DNA of 64,000 nt. It comes from Caldicellulosiruptor diazotrophicus. GTDB lineage: Bacteria > Bacillota > Thermoanaerobacteria > Caldicellulosiruptorales > Caldicellulosiruptoraceae. Below, piece after piece: positions 1-8,168 of this stretch (position 1 is the stretch's first letter; the number at the start of each line of letters is the position of its first letter). Both the position numbers and the translations under genes were made by a program. The notes below the pieces were generated by a model that was not told where the DNA came from, made no database searches, and worked only from the letters and a program-made list of their open reading frames with translations. The DNA lies in the NCBI RefSeq assembly GCF_017347585.1, contig NZ_AP024480.1, forward strand, positions 1,882,001-1,946,000. Direction: 5' to 3'.

Positions 1-1
1 C

Positions 2-397
2 AAACTCTATCCAACTGAGATTGAGAAGAAAATATTCTCTGAAGGGAAAGGTCCTCTTGTTTTTGAATACAAACAAAAACGTTTTGGTATTGCCATCTGC
101 AGAGACCAGAATTTTTATAACATATTTAAAGAATACAAAGATAGGGGATGCGATGGTGTATTTATTTTAGCTGCACATTATTACAGTCCGAATGAAGCAC
201 GCTGGAAAATAGACAAAAATAGAAGTATCCCTATTGCAAGAGCTGTTGAAAATGAATATTATGTGTTTCTGGCAAACGCCACAGGTGCTCATTTTAACAT
301 GATAAGCCTTGGTCATAGCCTAATTGTGGATAAAAGGGGATGTATTGTGTGTGAAGCAGACGAAGCTGGGGAACATCTTTTGACTGCAGAAATATGA
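2..397 (+). CDS. Nitrilase-superfamily carbon-nitrogen hydrolase, C-terminal part (partial)
   Basis: The reading frame is open from the first base of the window and ends at a TGA at 395-397, so only the last 131 residues are present. The segment FGIAICRDQNF matches the nucleophile-cysteine region of the nitrilase superfamily (hydrolysis of C-N bonds in amides or nitriles). The cysteine is residue 33 of the fragment, and IPIARAVENEYYVFLANATG is the usual conserved block downstream. The catalytic Glu and Lys would lie at or before the window edge. The substrate cannot be told from this piece. The gene converges tail to tail with the PRC-barrel gene, with three bases between the two stop codons. 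The superfamily call is fairly secure. Confidence 0.75.
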   Translation, partial: KLYPTEIEKKIFSEGKGPLVFEYKQKRFGIAICRDQNFYNIFKEYKDRGCDGVFILAAHYYSPNEARWKIDKNRSIPIARAVENEYYVFLANATGAHFNMISLGHSLIVDKRGCIVCEADEAGEHLLTAEI

Positions 398-400
398 TGA

Positions 401-631
401 CTATATCTCAACCAGTATTACGTCTTCACCAATCTTTTTTATTTTTTCCCATGGAATCACATAATCTTTTTCTTTTGAGAAGATGTTGCCCACAGAAAAT
501 GGTGCCGGGACAACTATTGCATCTATCTTGCCGGTTTTTACATCAACTTCTAAATCACAGACCTTGCCAAGTTTTTTACCATCAGAGACGTTTATAACAT
601 CCTTTTCTCTCAAATCCGATGATTTATACAT
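401..631 (-). CDS. PRC-barrel domain protein, YlmC/YmxH type
   Basis: This 76-residue protein is a single PRC-barrel domain. It has the family opening (KSSDLREKDVINVSDGKKLG), then a strand-turn pattern ending in IPWEKIKKIGEDVILVEI. Small proteins of this type are called YlmC/YmxH in Bacillus and clostridia and are often found near sporulation or cell-division genes. Their molecular role is poorly defined. No signal peptide or membrane segment is visible. It starts at the ATG at 631 and has its own upstream region (632-716) beyond the terminator of the RNase J gene. Confidence 0.7.
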   Translation of the reverse strand: MYKSSDLREKDVINVSDGKKLGKVCDLEVDVKTGKIDAIVVPAPFSVGNIFSKEKDYVIPWEKIKKIGEDVILVEI

Positions 632-688
632 ATTATTTTTCTCATCCTAAATCACTGTTGTCTTTTACTATTATATGCATTAATTTTG

Positions 689-713
689 TTCATGTGAAAA
701 TTTCACTTGAACA
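689..713. repeat. Imperfect palindrome upstream of the YlmC-like gene
   Basis: The arms GTTCATGTGAAA and TTTCACTTGAAC pair with one mismatch around a central base. The site lies between the RNase J terminator and the YlmC-like gene (minus strand), about 60 bases from that start codon. It could be an operator or an extension of the RNase J termination region. Sequence alone does not decide. Confidence 0.35.
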
Positions 714-716
714 AAA

Positions 717-749
717 AGCCGCAGGTACATTCCATATTTGCCTGCGGCT
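717..749 (-). terminator. Rho-independent terminator of the RNase J gene
   Basis: On the minus strand the arms AGCCGCAGG and CCTGCGGCT form a GC-rich stem around a 15-base loop, followed by TTTTTG. It starts about 24 bases beyond the RNase J stop codon. Confidence 0.85.
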
Positions 750-772
750 CTATTAAGCATGAGTAAGTATAT

Positions 773-2440
773 TCAAATCTCAGTTATGATTGGAATTATC
801 ATTGGGTTTCTTCTTGTCTTTTCAAACAAGAAATTCCTTAGATTATCTTTTAAAATTACCTTTATTGCGTTAGGCTCAGTAATATCGTTTTTGTAGCAAA
901 AGTAAAGAACATCCTTTATCACTCTTTTTGCCTCTTCAATCAGGGGCTCAGATTCTTTTATATATATAAAGCCTCTTGTGATAATATCCGGTCCAGAAAG
1001 GACATCTCTTGTTGACGAATCAATTGTGAGCACAACAATGAAAAGCCCGTCCTGGGCAAGATGACGTCTGTCGCGCAGAACAACATTTCCTACATCTCCA
1101 ACTCCAAGTCCATCAACAAGCACATTCCCTGCTTGCACCATTCCAACAACCTTTGCACCGTCTTTTGTAATCTCCAAAACCTTCCCATTTTCTAATACAA
1201 ATACGTTTTTTTCGCCAAGCTCCATTGCGAGCTTTGCATGGTGTATCAAGTGTTTGAACTCTCCATGCACGGGAATACTGTATTTTGGTCTTGTAAGATT
1301 GTGTATAAGCTTTATCTCTTCCTGGCAGGCATGACCTGACACATGAATGTCATCAATGTCTTCATATATCACCTGTGCACCCTGCTTAAATAAATCGTTT
1401 ATTACTCTATTTACAAACTTTTCATTTCCAGGAATGGGCGCTGCTGAGATTATAACAACATCACCGGGTATAATCCCTACCTTTTTGTGCTCGGCAGAAG
1501 CCATTCGTGAAAGTGCAGACATAGGCTCGCCTTGGCTTCCTGTGGTGATAAGAACAATCTTGTTCAAAGGATAGTTGTCAATCTCATCAACATCAATCAG
1601 CATCCCATCTGGCATCTTCAGATATCCAAGTTCAAGTGCTTTGTTCACAACATTCACCATGCTTCTTCCCAAGACGCAAATCTTTCTTCCTTGCTTTTCA
1701 GCCGAGTTTATGACCTGCTGTACTCTGTGAATGTGCGAAGAAAATGTTGCAACAATTACTCTCCCCTGAGCTTGGGAAAATATCCTGTCAAATGTCGCAC
1801 CAACAGTCTTTTCAGACAATGTAAAACCAGGCCTCTCTGCGTTTGTTGAGTCGCACAAAAGCGCAAGAACTCCCTGTTTGCCGAGTTCTGCGAACCTTAT
1901 AAGGTCAATTGGTTCACCTTCAATTGGTGTAAAGTCCACCTTGAAATCACCTGTGTGAACAATGGGACCAAGCGGTGTGTGTATAGCAACAGCAACAGAG
2001 TCAGCTATCGAATGTGTTGTTCTGATAAACTCAATGCGCATATTGTTAAAACTAATTACATCCCCTGCCCTAACAGTAAATAATTTTATTGCATTCAAAT
2101 CTATGCCAAATTCTAAAAGTTTTATCTCAACAAGCCCAAGTGTAAGTCTTGTACCATATATCGGAACGTTCAAGTCACGTAGAACATATGGTATTGCTCC
2201 AATGTGGTCTTCGTGACCATGAGTTAAAATTAATGCTTTTACCCTTTCTTTATTCTTTATAAGATATGATATGTCAGGTATTACAAGGTCAACGCCAAGC
2301 ATCTCATCTTCTGGAAAAGCAAGACCACAATCAATGACAACTATTTCGTCATTTACTTCTATGACTGTCATATTCTTGCCAATCTCATTTAGCCCACCAA
2401 GTGGTATAATTTTGATTTTATGTTCTTGTTTCTTTTTCAT
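773..2440 (-). CDS. rnj: Ribonuclease J
   Basis: This 555-residue metallo-beta-lactamase/beta-CASP ribonuclease matches the usual length of RNase J1. The metal-binding motif HGHEDHIG lies near residue 80, and IKIIPLGGLNEIGKNM at the N terminus is the typical opening. GEFKHLIHHAKLA and the C-terminal domain follow. RNase J is a 5'-3' exo- and endoribonuclease for mRNA decay and rRNA processing in Firmicutes. The start chosen is the ATG at 2440, because a GGAGG lies about 7 bases before it. An in-frame TTG five codons upstream would place that ribosome-binding site inside the coding sequence. It lies behind secDF but after a terminator, so it may have its own weak promoter. Confidence 0.96.
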   Translation of the reverse strand: MKKKQEHKIKIIPLGGLNEIGKNMTVIEVNDEIVVIDCGLAFPEDEMLGVDLVIPDISYLIKNKERVKALILTHGHEDHIGAIPYVLRDLNVPIYGTRLTLGLVEIKLLEFGIDLNAIKLFTVRAGDVISFNNMRIEFIRTTHSIADSVAVAIHTPLGPIVHTGDFKVDFTPIEGEPIDLIRFAELGKQGVLALLCDSTNAERPGFTLSEKTVGATFDRIFSQAQGRVIVATFSSHIHRVQQVINSAEKQGRKICVLGRSMVNVVNKALELGYLKMPDGMLIDVDEIDNYPLNKIVLITTGSQGEPMSALSRMASAEHKKVGIIPGDVVIISAAPIPGNEKFVNRVINDLFKQGAQVIYEDIDDIHVSGHACQEEIKLIHNLTRPKYSIPVHGEFKHLIHHAKLAMELGEKNVFVLENGKVLEITKDGAKVVGMVQAGNVLVDGLGVGDVGNVVLRDRRHLAQDGLFIVVLTIDSSTRDVLSGPDIITRGFIYIKESEPLIEEAKRVIKDVLYFCYKNDITEPNAIKVILKDNLRNFLFEKTRRNPMIIPIITEI

Positions 2441-2491
2441 AAAGAATTCCTCCAAAAAAAATCAAATGTACAAAAGGTAAAAAGACATTTT

Positions 2492-2532
2492 AAAAAAGCC
2501 CTTACGAAAATGGCTTTCGCAAGAGCTTTTTG
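2492..2532 (-). terminator. Terminator after secF
   Basis: On the minus strand a long hairpin has arms AAAAAGCTCTTGCGAAA and TTTCGTAAGGGCTTTTT with two G-U pairs and a four-base loop. It is followed by a T-run. It separates secDF from the RNase J gene. Confidence 0.85.
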
Positions 2533-2567
2533 AAGAATTTAAAAATAAGTCAAAAATCAGCATTCTT

Positions 2568-3500
2568 TTATGCTCTTTTCGGCTTTACCTGGAGTTTCTT
2601 CTTTCTTGTGCTGAGCTCCCAATCAAACCACAGCGCAGTTGCTATAAATATGGACGAATAAGTACCTGATATAACACCAATCAAAAGAGGAAATGCAAAT
2701 TCTTTTATTGCCTGAACACCCATTGTATACAGAACAACAAGAACTACAATGACACTCATTGCTGTTGCAATTGATCTTCCTATCGTCTGGTTCATGCTAA
2801 GGTTCACAAGATCTTTGAGTTCCATCTTCCCTGCTATCCTTCTGTTTTCTCTTATCCTATCAAATACAACAATAGTGTCGTTTATAGAATAACCAAGGAC
2901 AGTAAGGATTGCCGCTATAAAAGTAGAATTTAGTGGAATTTTAAAGAGAGTATATACAGTCAAAACAATCAACAGGTCATGAATCAGGGCTGCTACAGCA
3001 GTTGTACCAAACCGGAACTCAAATCTGATAGCAATATAAATGAGCATCAAAATTGATGCAATCACAACCGCCCAAATAGCCTGAGATTTTAGCTCAGATG
3101 AAATAGTAGCTCCTACATTTTGATAAGATATTAAATCCTCTTTTTTCAGATTATATCTTTTTGCAATCTCTCCAAAGAGCTTGTCTCTTGTCTGTTTTGA
3201 AAGCTCTGTCTTGTTTTTGCCATGAACCTCATGTGCGTTTATCATTATCTTTTTGCCATCTTCAACTTTTCTCACAATTGGAGTTTGAGTTCCTGTAATT
3301 TGCTTTGTCAGTTTTTCAAGTTCTGATATCTCTTGAGCTGTCGGAACCTTATGAAGGTTTATCTCCAAAACTGTACCACCTGTAAAGTCTATGTCATAGT
3401 TAAAACCTTGTACAAAATATGAAATCAACCCAACTACCATAACCAAAATTGAAACTATATAAAAGTATTTTCTTTTCCCCATGAAATCAATCTTGGTCAT
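2568..3500 (-). CDS. secF: Protein-export membrane protein SecF
   Basis: This 310-residue protein has one N-terminal membrane helix (about residues 9-29), an extracytoplasmic domain opening with the conserved FTGGTVLEI, and five helices at the C terminus. The family motif GYSINDTIVVFDRIREN lies near residues 203-219. SecF works with SecD to pull preproteins across the membrane using the proton gradient. Its start codon is directly adjacent to the secD stop codon (no gap), so the two are probably translationally coupled. Many secreted and S-layer enzymes in this window would use this export route. Confidence 0.96.
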   Translation of the reverse strand: MTKIDFMGKRKYFYIVSILVMVVGLISYFVQGFNYDIDFTGGTVLEINLHKVPTAQEISELEKLTKQITGTQTPIVRKVEDGKKIMINAHEVHGKNKTELSKQTRDKLFGEIAKRYNLKKEDLISYQNVGATISSELKSQAIWAVVIASILMLIYIAIRFEFRFGTTAVAALIHDLLIVLTVYTLFKIPLNSTFIAAILTVLGYSINDTIVVFDRIRENRRIAGKMELKDLVNLSMNQTIGRSIATAMSVIVVLVVLYTMGVQAIKEFAFPLLIGVISGTYSSIFIATALWFDWELSTRKKKLQVKPKRA

Positions 3501-4748
3501 TTAAGCATCCACCTCCCTGGTTTTCTTGCCACCATACCACCTGATATCTTTAAATAACCCTGTATTTATAATTGAAGTAAGTAAAAATCTTGTAACAGTG
3601 ATTGCTGTGAAGAACGATACCACAATACCTATGGTGAGCGTCCAAGCAAAGCCCTTAATAGGACCTGTTCCTAAGAACAAAAGCACAATTCCTGCTATTA
3701 TAGTGGTCACGTTAGAGTCAATAACAGCATTTAATGCTCGCCTAAAACCTGCATCCATAGCAGCCCTTAAAGTTTTTCCACTTCTCAGCTCCTCTTTCAA
3801 CCGCGCAAAGATCAAGATATTCGCGTCAACTGCCATGCCAGCAGACAGAATTATACCTGCAATACCAGGGAGGGTCAAAGTTATCTTTGCATACCCCACA
3901 ATTGCAACCAGAATAACTATATAAGCAACTAAAGCTATATCTGCAACAAGCCCTGGCAGTCTGTAGAAAATTATCATGAATAGGAACACAAGCAAGATTC
4001 CAATAATTCCAGCCTTTAAAGTTGATTTAAAAGCCTCATTTCCAAGTGAAGGTCCTATAGCCTTGCTCTCTATCACATTCAAAGCAAATGGCAGTGCACC
4101 AGCTTTTATCTGCTGAGCAAGTGTTTTAGCCTCTTCCAGATCTTTCATACCTTCAATCACAGCTTCACCACTGTCAATCTCTGCCCGAACAACAGGATTT
4201 GAAATGAGCTTGCCATCAAGATAAATTCCAATGTTCTGACCCAAATATTTTTTTGTCCCTTCTGCAAACTTTTTTGTTCCCTCTTTGTCAAACTTTAGTG
4301 CAACAACGTATCCTGATGTTGTCTGCTGTGCATATGCATCAACAACGTTTCTACCTGAAACAATCAAATCTCCAGAAGGTCCTTTGAATTCAATCAAAGC
4401 TGTTCTTCCTATATACTGTATAGCTTCATCAGGGTCTTTGACACCTGGAATTTCTACCCTTATTCTCTTTGAGCCCTGAATTGTCGCCGTTGCATCATAA
4501 AAGTTTCTCATGTCAAGCCTTGTTCTGATAAGTTGCAACGCTGATTCCATTTCTCTTCTTGTTGGATTCTCTTTTGCTGCCTCATATACAATGTAAACGC
4601 CGCCTTTCAAATCAAGCCCATACCTTATAACTTTTTGGACTGACGGGATGCTTGCAGTTCCAATTTCCAGCCCAAAAAACACTATGTAAAATGCAAAGGC
4701 TATTACTAAGCATCCTATCAGAAACTTTGCTAAGCTTTTATTTTGCAT
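3501..4748 (-). CDS. secD: Protein-export membrane protein SecD
   Basis: This 415-residue partner of SecF has an N-terminal membrane helix and the conserved LDLKGGVYIVYEA segment. A large extracytoplasmic domain follows, then five C-terminal helices with the signature GMAVDANILIFARLKEEL. It is shorter than enterobacterial SecD, as is common in Gram-positive bacteria that keep secD and secF as separate genes. An AAGGAG lies 7-8 bases before the ATG at 4748. It is the first gene of the secDF operon, read from the promoter at 4833-4862. Confidence 0.96.
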   Translation of the reverse strand: MQNKSLAKFLIGCLVIAFAFYIVFFGLEIGTASIPSVQKVIRYGLDLKGGVYIVYEAAKENPTRREMESALQLIRTRLDMRNFYDATATIQGSKRIRVEIPGVKDPDEAIQYIGRTALIEFKGPSGDLIVSGRNVVDAYAQQTTSGYVVALKFDKEGTKKFAEGTKKYLGQNIGIYLDGKLISNPVVRAEIDSGEAVIEGMKDLEEAKTLAQQIKAGALPFALNVIESKAIGPSLGNEAFKSTLKAGIIGILLVFLFMIIFYRLPGLVADIALVAYIVILVAIVGYAKITLTLPGIAGIILSAGMAVDANILIFARLKEELRSGKTLRAAMDAGFRRALNAVIDSNVTTIIAGIVLLFLGTGPIKGFAWTLTIGIVVSFFTAITVTRFLLTSIINTGLFKDIRWYGGKKTREVDA

Positions 4749-4832
4749 AACCCTTTCTCCTTTCTTTTTAGAAGGTTAAGAAAAACATGTAGAAAATCTA
4801 ATATATACTCAGACAAATACTCATTCAGTAAA

Positions 4833-4862
4833 ATTATAATCTTCTACTTGATAAAAAGTCAA
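4833..4862 (-). promoter_or_regulatory. Predicted sigma-A promoter of secDF
   Basis: On the minus strand TTGACT and TATAAT are separated by 18 bases, ending about 85 bases before the secD start codon. Confidence 0.65.
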
Positions 4863-4872
4863 CAAACAAAAT

Positions 4873-5388
4873 TTAATAATCTTTTATCTTTTTATACTCA
4901 TTGCTAAGCTCTATATACTCCTTTGCAGAAATTGCAATCTTTTCAATCTCCTCTGGAGTGAGCTCTCTTATCACTTTAGCAGGTCTGCCAAACACAAGGG
5001 TATTTGGCGGGATAACCATGTTTTGAGTTATAAGACTTCCTGCTCCAATCAAGCAATTGTCTCCTATTATGCTTCCATTCATAATGATAGTCCCCATTCC
5101 AATTAAAACGTTGTTGCCTATCTCACAACCATGAAGAACCACATTGTGACCAACTGTAACATTGTCGCCTATTATAACAGAGCAGCAGTGATCTGTGTGA
5201 ATTGTCGTAAGGTCCTGTATATTTGTATTCTTTCCAATTATAATTCTATTCTCTTCACACCTTAAAACACAACCAAACCATACACTTGAATTTTCTCCAA
5301 TTTCGACATCGCCTATGATAACCGCATTTTCTGCAACAAAAGCAGAACTCGCAATTTTGGGTGTTTTGCCTTTATAAGTAATTATCAT
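4873..5388 (-). CDS. Gamma-carbonic-anhydrase-like hexapeptide-repeat protein
   Basis: This 171-residue protein consists of left-handed beta-helix hexapeptide repeats (for example IIGDVEIGENSSVWFG, VIIGDNVTVGHNVVLHG). The three metal-binding histidine positions of the gamma-carbonic anhydrase / YrdA / PaaY family are visible: HTDH, VGHNV and LHGCEIG. Members bind zinc or iron as trimers, but many have no proven carbonic anhydrase activity. It starts one base after the SCIFF maturase stop codon, so it is the last gene of that operon. No functional link to SCIFF is known to me. Confidence 0.85.
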   Translation of the reverse strand: MIITYKGKTPKIASSAFVAENAVIIGDVEIGENSSVWFGCVLRCEENRIIIGKNTNIQDLTTIHTDHCCSVIIGDNVTVGHNVVLHGCEIGNNVLIGMGTIIMNGSIIGDNCLIGAGSLITQNMVIPPNTLVFGRPAKVIRELTPEEIEKIAISAKEYIELSNEYKKIKDY

Positions 5389-5389
5389 T

Positions 5390-6751
5390 TTAGATTCTTA
5401 TCCCCTTTTCCATAAGATAAAGATTTATAGCTATTGCATTTTCCACCCTCTTTCTTTCGAGTTCGCAACCAACAATGTAAGATTTCTTCACATCACCGTT
5501 CATATTATAGTTTGCAGCAGCGCACCCACCACTGCAGTAAAACCTCGCCCAGCACTTTGAACATTCATCTTTTTCATACACTGTATTTTTCTTAAATTCC
5601 TCAACCAAATCAAGTCTTTTTATGCCTTCAAATACATTTCCTAATCTGAAACTTGGTTTGTCAACAAACTGGTGGCACGGGAATATATTACCCTCAGGGT
5701 CAACTGCTACATACTCAAACCCGGCACCGCACCCTGAAAGTCTTTTTGAAACACAAGGCCCACCTGTAAGGTCTATATTAAAATGGAAGAAGTTAAAACC
5801 TTCTCCTTTAAGTTTTGCATTTATATACTCCTCAGCCAACATATCATACTCTTCTTTTATCCGTTCGATATGACTCTCACGTATCGCCCAGGGACTGTTT
5901 TTCTCCAGCACAACAGGTTCAACCGAAATTTCTTTTATCCCAAGGCTGTATAAGTGTAAAACGTCCTTTGAAAAATCCAAGTTCTTTGCTGTAAATGTTC
6001 CTCTCACATAATAAGTTTTCCCATTTCTTTTTTGGATAAACCTCAAAATGTTGTTTGTGATTTTGCTATAAGTGCCATTGCCGTCCCTGTCAATCCTCAT
6101 AAAGTCATTGACTTCAGGTCTTCCATCATGGCTGAGTACAACATTTTCCATGTTCTGGTTTAGATATTCAATTATATCGTCTGAAAGGTTTGTTGCATTT
6201 GTTGTCAGTGTAAAAGATATTTTCTTGTTATACTTCTTCTCTTCTTCTCTTGCATATTCAACAATCTTTTTTACCACATCAAAATTCAAAAGTGGCTCTC
6301 CACCAAAAAAATCAACCTCTAAGTTCTGTCTTGAACCAGAATTTTGAAGCAGAAAATCTATTGCCTTTTTGCCAACATCAAAGCTCATAAGTTTTCTCTC
6401 TTGTTTGAAACTACCACTTGATGCAAAACAGTACCTGCACCGAAGGTCACAGTCGTGAGCAACATGAAAGCACATTGCCTTTATAACCGGATTTCTTTTT
6501 TCAATCAAGTTCATCTCCTTATAAGTATCCTCAGAAAACAGAATCCCTTGTTCAATCAAGCTTTTTACTTCAAAAACTGCCTCAGCTATCTGCTGTTTAT
6601 CAAAATCAAGTACATCTTCTACTCCATCAAAACTTCCATTTTCTTTGTAATACTTTATTACCTTATAAGCAACACTATCAACTGTGAAAATTGAACCTGA
6701 CGCCACATCCACTACAATTTTGAGTCCGAATTTCTCAAACGTATGAACCAT
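5390..6751 (-). CDS. scfB: Radical SAM/SPASM maturase of the SCIFF peptide
   Basis: This 453-residue radical SAM enzyme has the 4Fe-4S/SAM motif CDLRCRYC at residues 101-108, written CX3CX2C. Before it is a peptide-recognition-type N-terminal domain (about residues 1-90). After it is a cysteine-rich SPASM region (SGCGAGF, CHQFV, CSKCWARFYCSGGC) for auxiliary clusters. Enzymes of this class form thioether cross-links between cysteines and other residues of the six-cysteine SCIFF peptide, whose gene lies directly upstream (6856-6999). The product's biological role in clostridia is unknown. The gene is separated from the peptide gene by a hairpin that may lower its expression relative to the peptide. 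Confidence 0.93.
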   Translation of the reverse strand: MVHTFEKFGLKIVVDVASGSIFTVDSVAYKVIKYYKENGSFDGVEDVLDFDKQQIAEAVFEVKSLIEQGILFSEDTYKEMNLIEKRNPVIKAMCFHVAHDCDLRCRYCFASSGSFKQERKLMSFDVGKKAIDFLLQNSGSRQNLEVDFFGGEPLLNFDVVKKIVEYAREEEKKYNKKISFTLTTNATNLSDDIIEYLNQNMENVVLSHDGRPEVNDFMRIDRDGNGTYSKITNNILRFIQKRNGKTYYVRGTFTAKNLDFSKDVLHLYSLGIKEISVEPVVLEKNSPWAIRESHIERIKEEYDMLAEEYINAKLKGEGFNFFHFNIDLTGGPCVSKRLSGCGAGFEYVAVDPEGNIFPCHQFVDKPSFRLGNVFEGIKRLDLVEEFKKNTVYEKDECSKCWARFYCSGGCAAANYNMNGDVKKSYIVGCELERKRVENAIAINLYLMEKGIRI

Positions 6752-6810
6752 CTCTTCCTATTTGTCTTCCTCCTGCTTTATCACATTTTAAATTAAAAAA
6801 GTTTTGCGCA

Positions 6811-6843
6811 GGGCTGCCCTCAAAAAAATTTTTTTGACAGCCC
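6811..6843 (-). terminator. Hairpin between scfA and scfB (probable attenuator)
   Basis: On the minus strand GGGCTGTCAAAAAAA pairs with TTTTTTTGAGGGCAGCCC across a bulge. The stem is symmetrical, so it can form on either strand. It lies between the peptide gene and its maturase. A partial terminator here would give more peptide than enzyme, as in other RiPP operons. This is inference. Confidence 0.6.
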
Positions 6844-6855
6844 ACTCACAGAAGA

Positions 6856-6999
6856 TTATTTTCTGTTTTTGCAAATTTGGTTTCCAACAGTACAAGATGT
6901 CTTGCAAGCTGACTGGCAGGATGCCTGGCACTCACCACAGCCGCCAGAAACAACTGTTTTTGAAAGAGCATTTTTTACAACAACCTTTATATGCTTCAT
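6856..6999 (-). CDS. scfA: SCIFF ribosomally made peptide precursor (six cysteines in forty-five)
   Basis: This 47-residue peptide opens with MKHIKVVVKNALSKTVVSGG and has six cysteines at positions 21, 24, 28, 32, 36 and 43. This is the SCIFF pattern found in nearly all clostridia. A strong ribosome-binding site (AAAGGAGG) precedes the ATG at 6999. A longer in-frame reading upstream to 7092 lacks such a site and is not family-like. The adjacent radical SAM enzyme is its expected maturase. Confidence 0.95.
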   Translation of the reverse strand: MKHIKVVVKNALSKTVVSGGCGECQASCQSACKTSCTVGNQICKNRK

Positions 7000-7052
7000 A
7001 AAGACCCAAACCTCCTTTTTAAAGTATAAAACTTGTTCTTTTTTAGCAAAAA

Positions 7053-7069
7053 TATGCGTTATACGCATA
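7053..7069. promoter_or_regulatory. Palindrome in the scfA leader (possible operator)
   Basis: TATGCGT and ACGCATA are perfect inverted 7-base arms around TAT, about 55 bases before the scfA start. A candidate promoter, TTGTAT-N17-TAAAAT on the minus strand, lies just upstream, so the palindrome would sit near the transcription start. A regulator is not identified. Confidence 0.4.
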
Positions 7070-7123
7070 AACAACATATAGTATTTTACCACAAACTATT
7101 TTACAATACAATTTTGTCAAAAG

Positions 7124-7153
7124 AAAAAGGGCAAGGTTTTTCCCTCGCCCTTT
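7124..7153 (-). terminator. Terminator after fba
   Basis: On the minus strand AAAGGGCGAGG and CCTTGCCCTTT pair (with G-U) around AAAAA-type loop bases, followed by TTCTTTT. It lies about 15 bases after the fba stop codon. Confidence 0.8.
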
Positions 7154-7168
7154 ATTTGGCAGTATTTT

Positions 7169-8140
7169 TTATCCTCTGTTTTTCTTTATCTCCTCTAAAA
7201 TTTCGGGAGCCTTGCCCGCACAGCCAAGAACATTTCTAAGCTTGTGTTTTACCATCTCTTTTATTGCATCTCTGCCATCTTTGAGATACTGTCTTGGGTC
7301 AAAATGGTCAGGATGCTCATATAGGTGTTTTCTGATAGCTGCGGTCATTGCAAGTCTCAAGTCAGTGTCAATGTTAATCTTCCTCACACCAAGCTCTGCT
7401 GCTTTTCTGAGCATATCCTCTGGTACACCTTTTGCACCTGGAATATTTCCTCCATACTTGTTACACATCTCAACAAATTCAGGCAAGACTGTTGATGCAC
7501 CATGAAGAACAATTGGAAAATCTTTTGGAAGCTTTTCAACAATCTTCTGAAGTCTTTCAAAATCAAGCCTTGGGTCGCCTTTGAATTTGTATGCCCCATG
7601 GCTTGTTCCAATTGCAACAGCTAAAGAGTCAACACCCGTTCTTTCAACAAACTCTGCCGCCTGGTCAGGGTCTGTAAAAGCCGCTTCATGCTCTGCAACC
7701 TTTACATTGTCCTCAATTCCGGCAAGCTTGCCAAGTTCTGCCTCCACCACAACCCCGCGTTCATGAGCATATTCAACAACCTTTTTTGTAAGAGCAATAT
7801 TTTCCTCAAAAGGAAGCCTTGACCCGTCAATCATAACAGAAGTAAAGCCACCATCAATACAAGCTTTGCATATTTCAAAGTCCTCACCATGGTCAAGGTG
7901 AAGGGCTATCGGAAGATCTCCAGAATCTTCAAGTGCTGCTTCAACAAGCTTGATAAGATAGATGTGCTTTGCATACTTTCTTGCGCCAGCTGAAACCTGC
8001 AAAATAAGCGGTGCCTGTTCCTCCTTTGCAGCCTCAACAATTCCCTGGATAATCTCCATGTTGTTGACGTTAAATGCACCTATTGCGTACTTGCCTTCCG
8101 CCGCTTTTTTAAACATTTCTCTTGTGGTAACTAACGGCAT
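7169..8140 (-). CDS. fba: Class II fructose-1,6-bisphosphate aldolase
   Basis: This 323-residue TIM-barrel enzyme splits fructose 1,6-bisphosphate into dihydroxyacetone phosphate and glyceraldehyde 3-phosphate in glycolysis. The zinc-binding LHLDHGEDFE segment lies near residues 80-89. EAELGKLAGIED and the glycine-rich loop with SHGAYK, and VLHGAST further on, are class II landmarks. The first residues (MPLVTTREMFKKA) are typical, supporting the ATG at 8140. It follows the PHP-domain gene by 28 bases, so it is probably read in the same operon as the sugar-phosphate isomerase. Confidence 0.96.
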   Translation of the reverse strand: MPLVTTREMFKKAAEGKYAIGAFNVNNMEIIQGIVEAAKEEQAPLILQVSAGARKYAKHIYLIKLVEAALEDSGDLPIALHLDHGEDFEICKACIDGGFTSVMIDGSRLPFEENIALTKKVVEYAHERGVVVEAELGKLAGIEDNVKVAEHEAAFTDPDQAAEFVERTGVDSLAVAIGTSHGAYKFKGDPRLDFERLQKIVEKLPKDFPIVLHGASTVLPEFVEMCNKYGGNIPGAKGVPEDMLRKAAELGVRKINIDTDLRLAMTAAIRKHLYEHPDHFDPRQYLKDGRDAIKEMVKHKLRNVLGCAGKAPEILEEIKKNRG

Positions 8141-8168
8141 TTTAAATTACCTCCTCAAAGTTTTTGTT

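Noticed and set aside
6999-7092. N-terminal extension of the SCIFF peptide by 31 codons
   Set aside because: The extension contains the predicted leader and palindrome, and the strong ribosome-binding site fits only the ATG at 6999.
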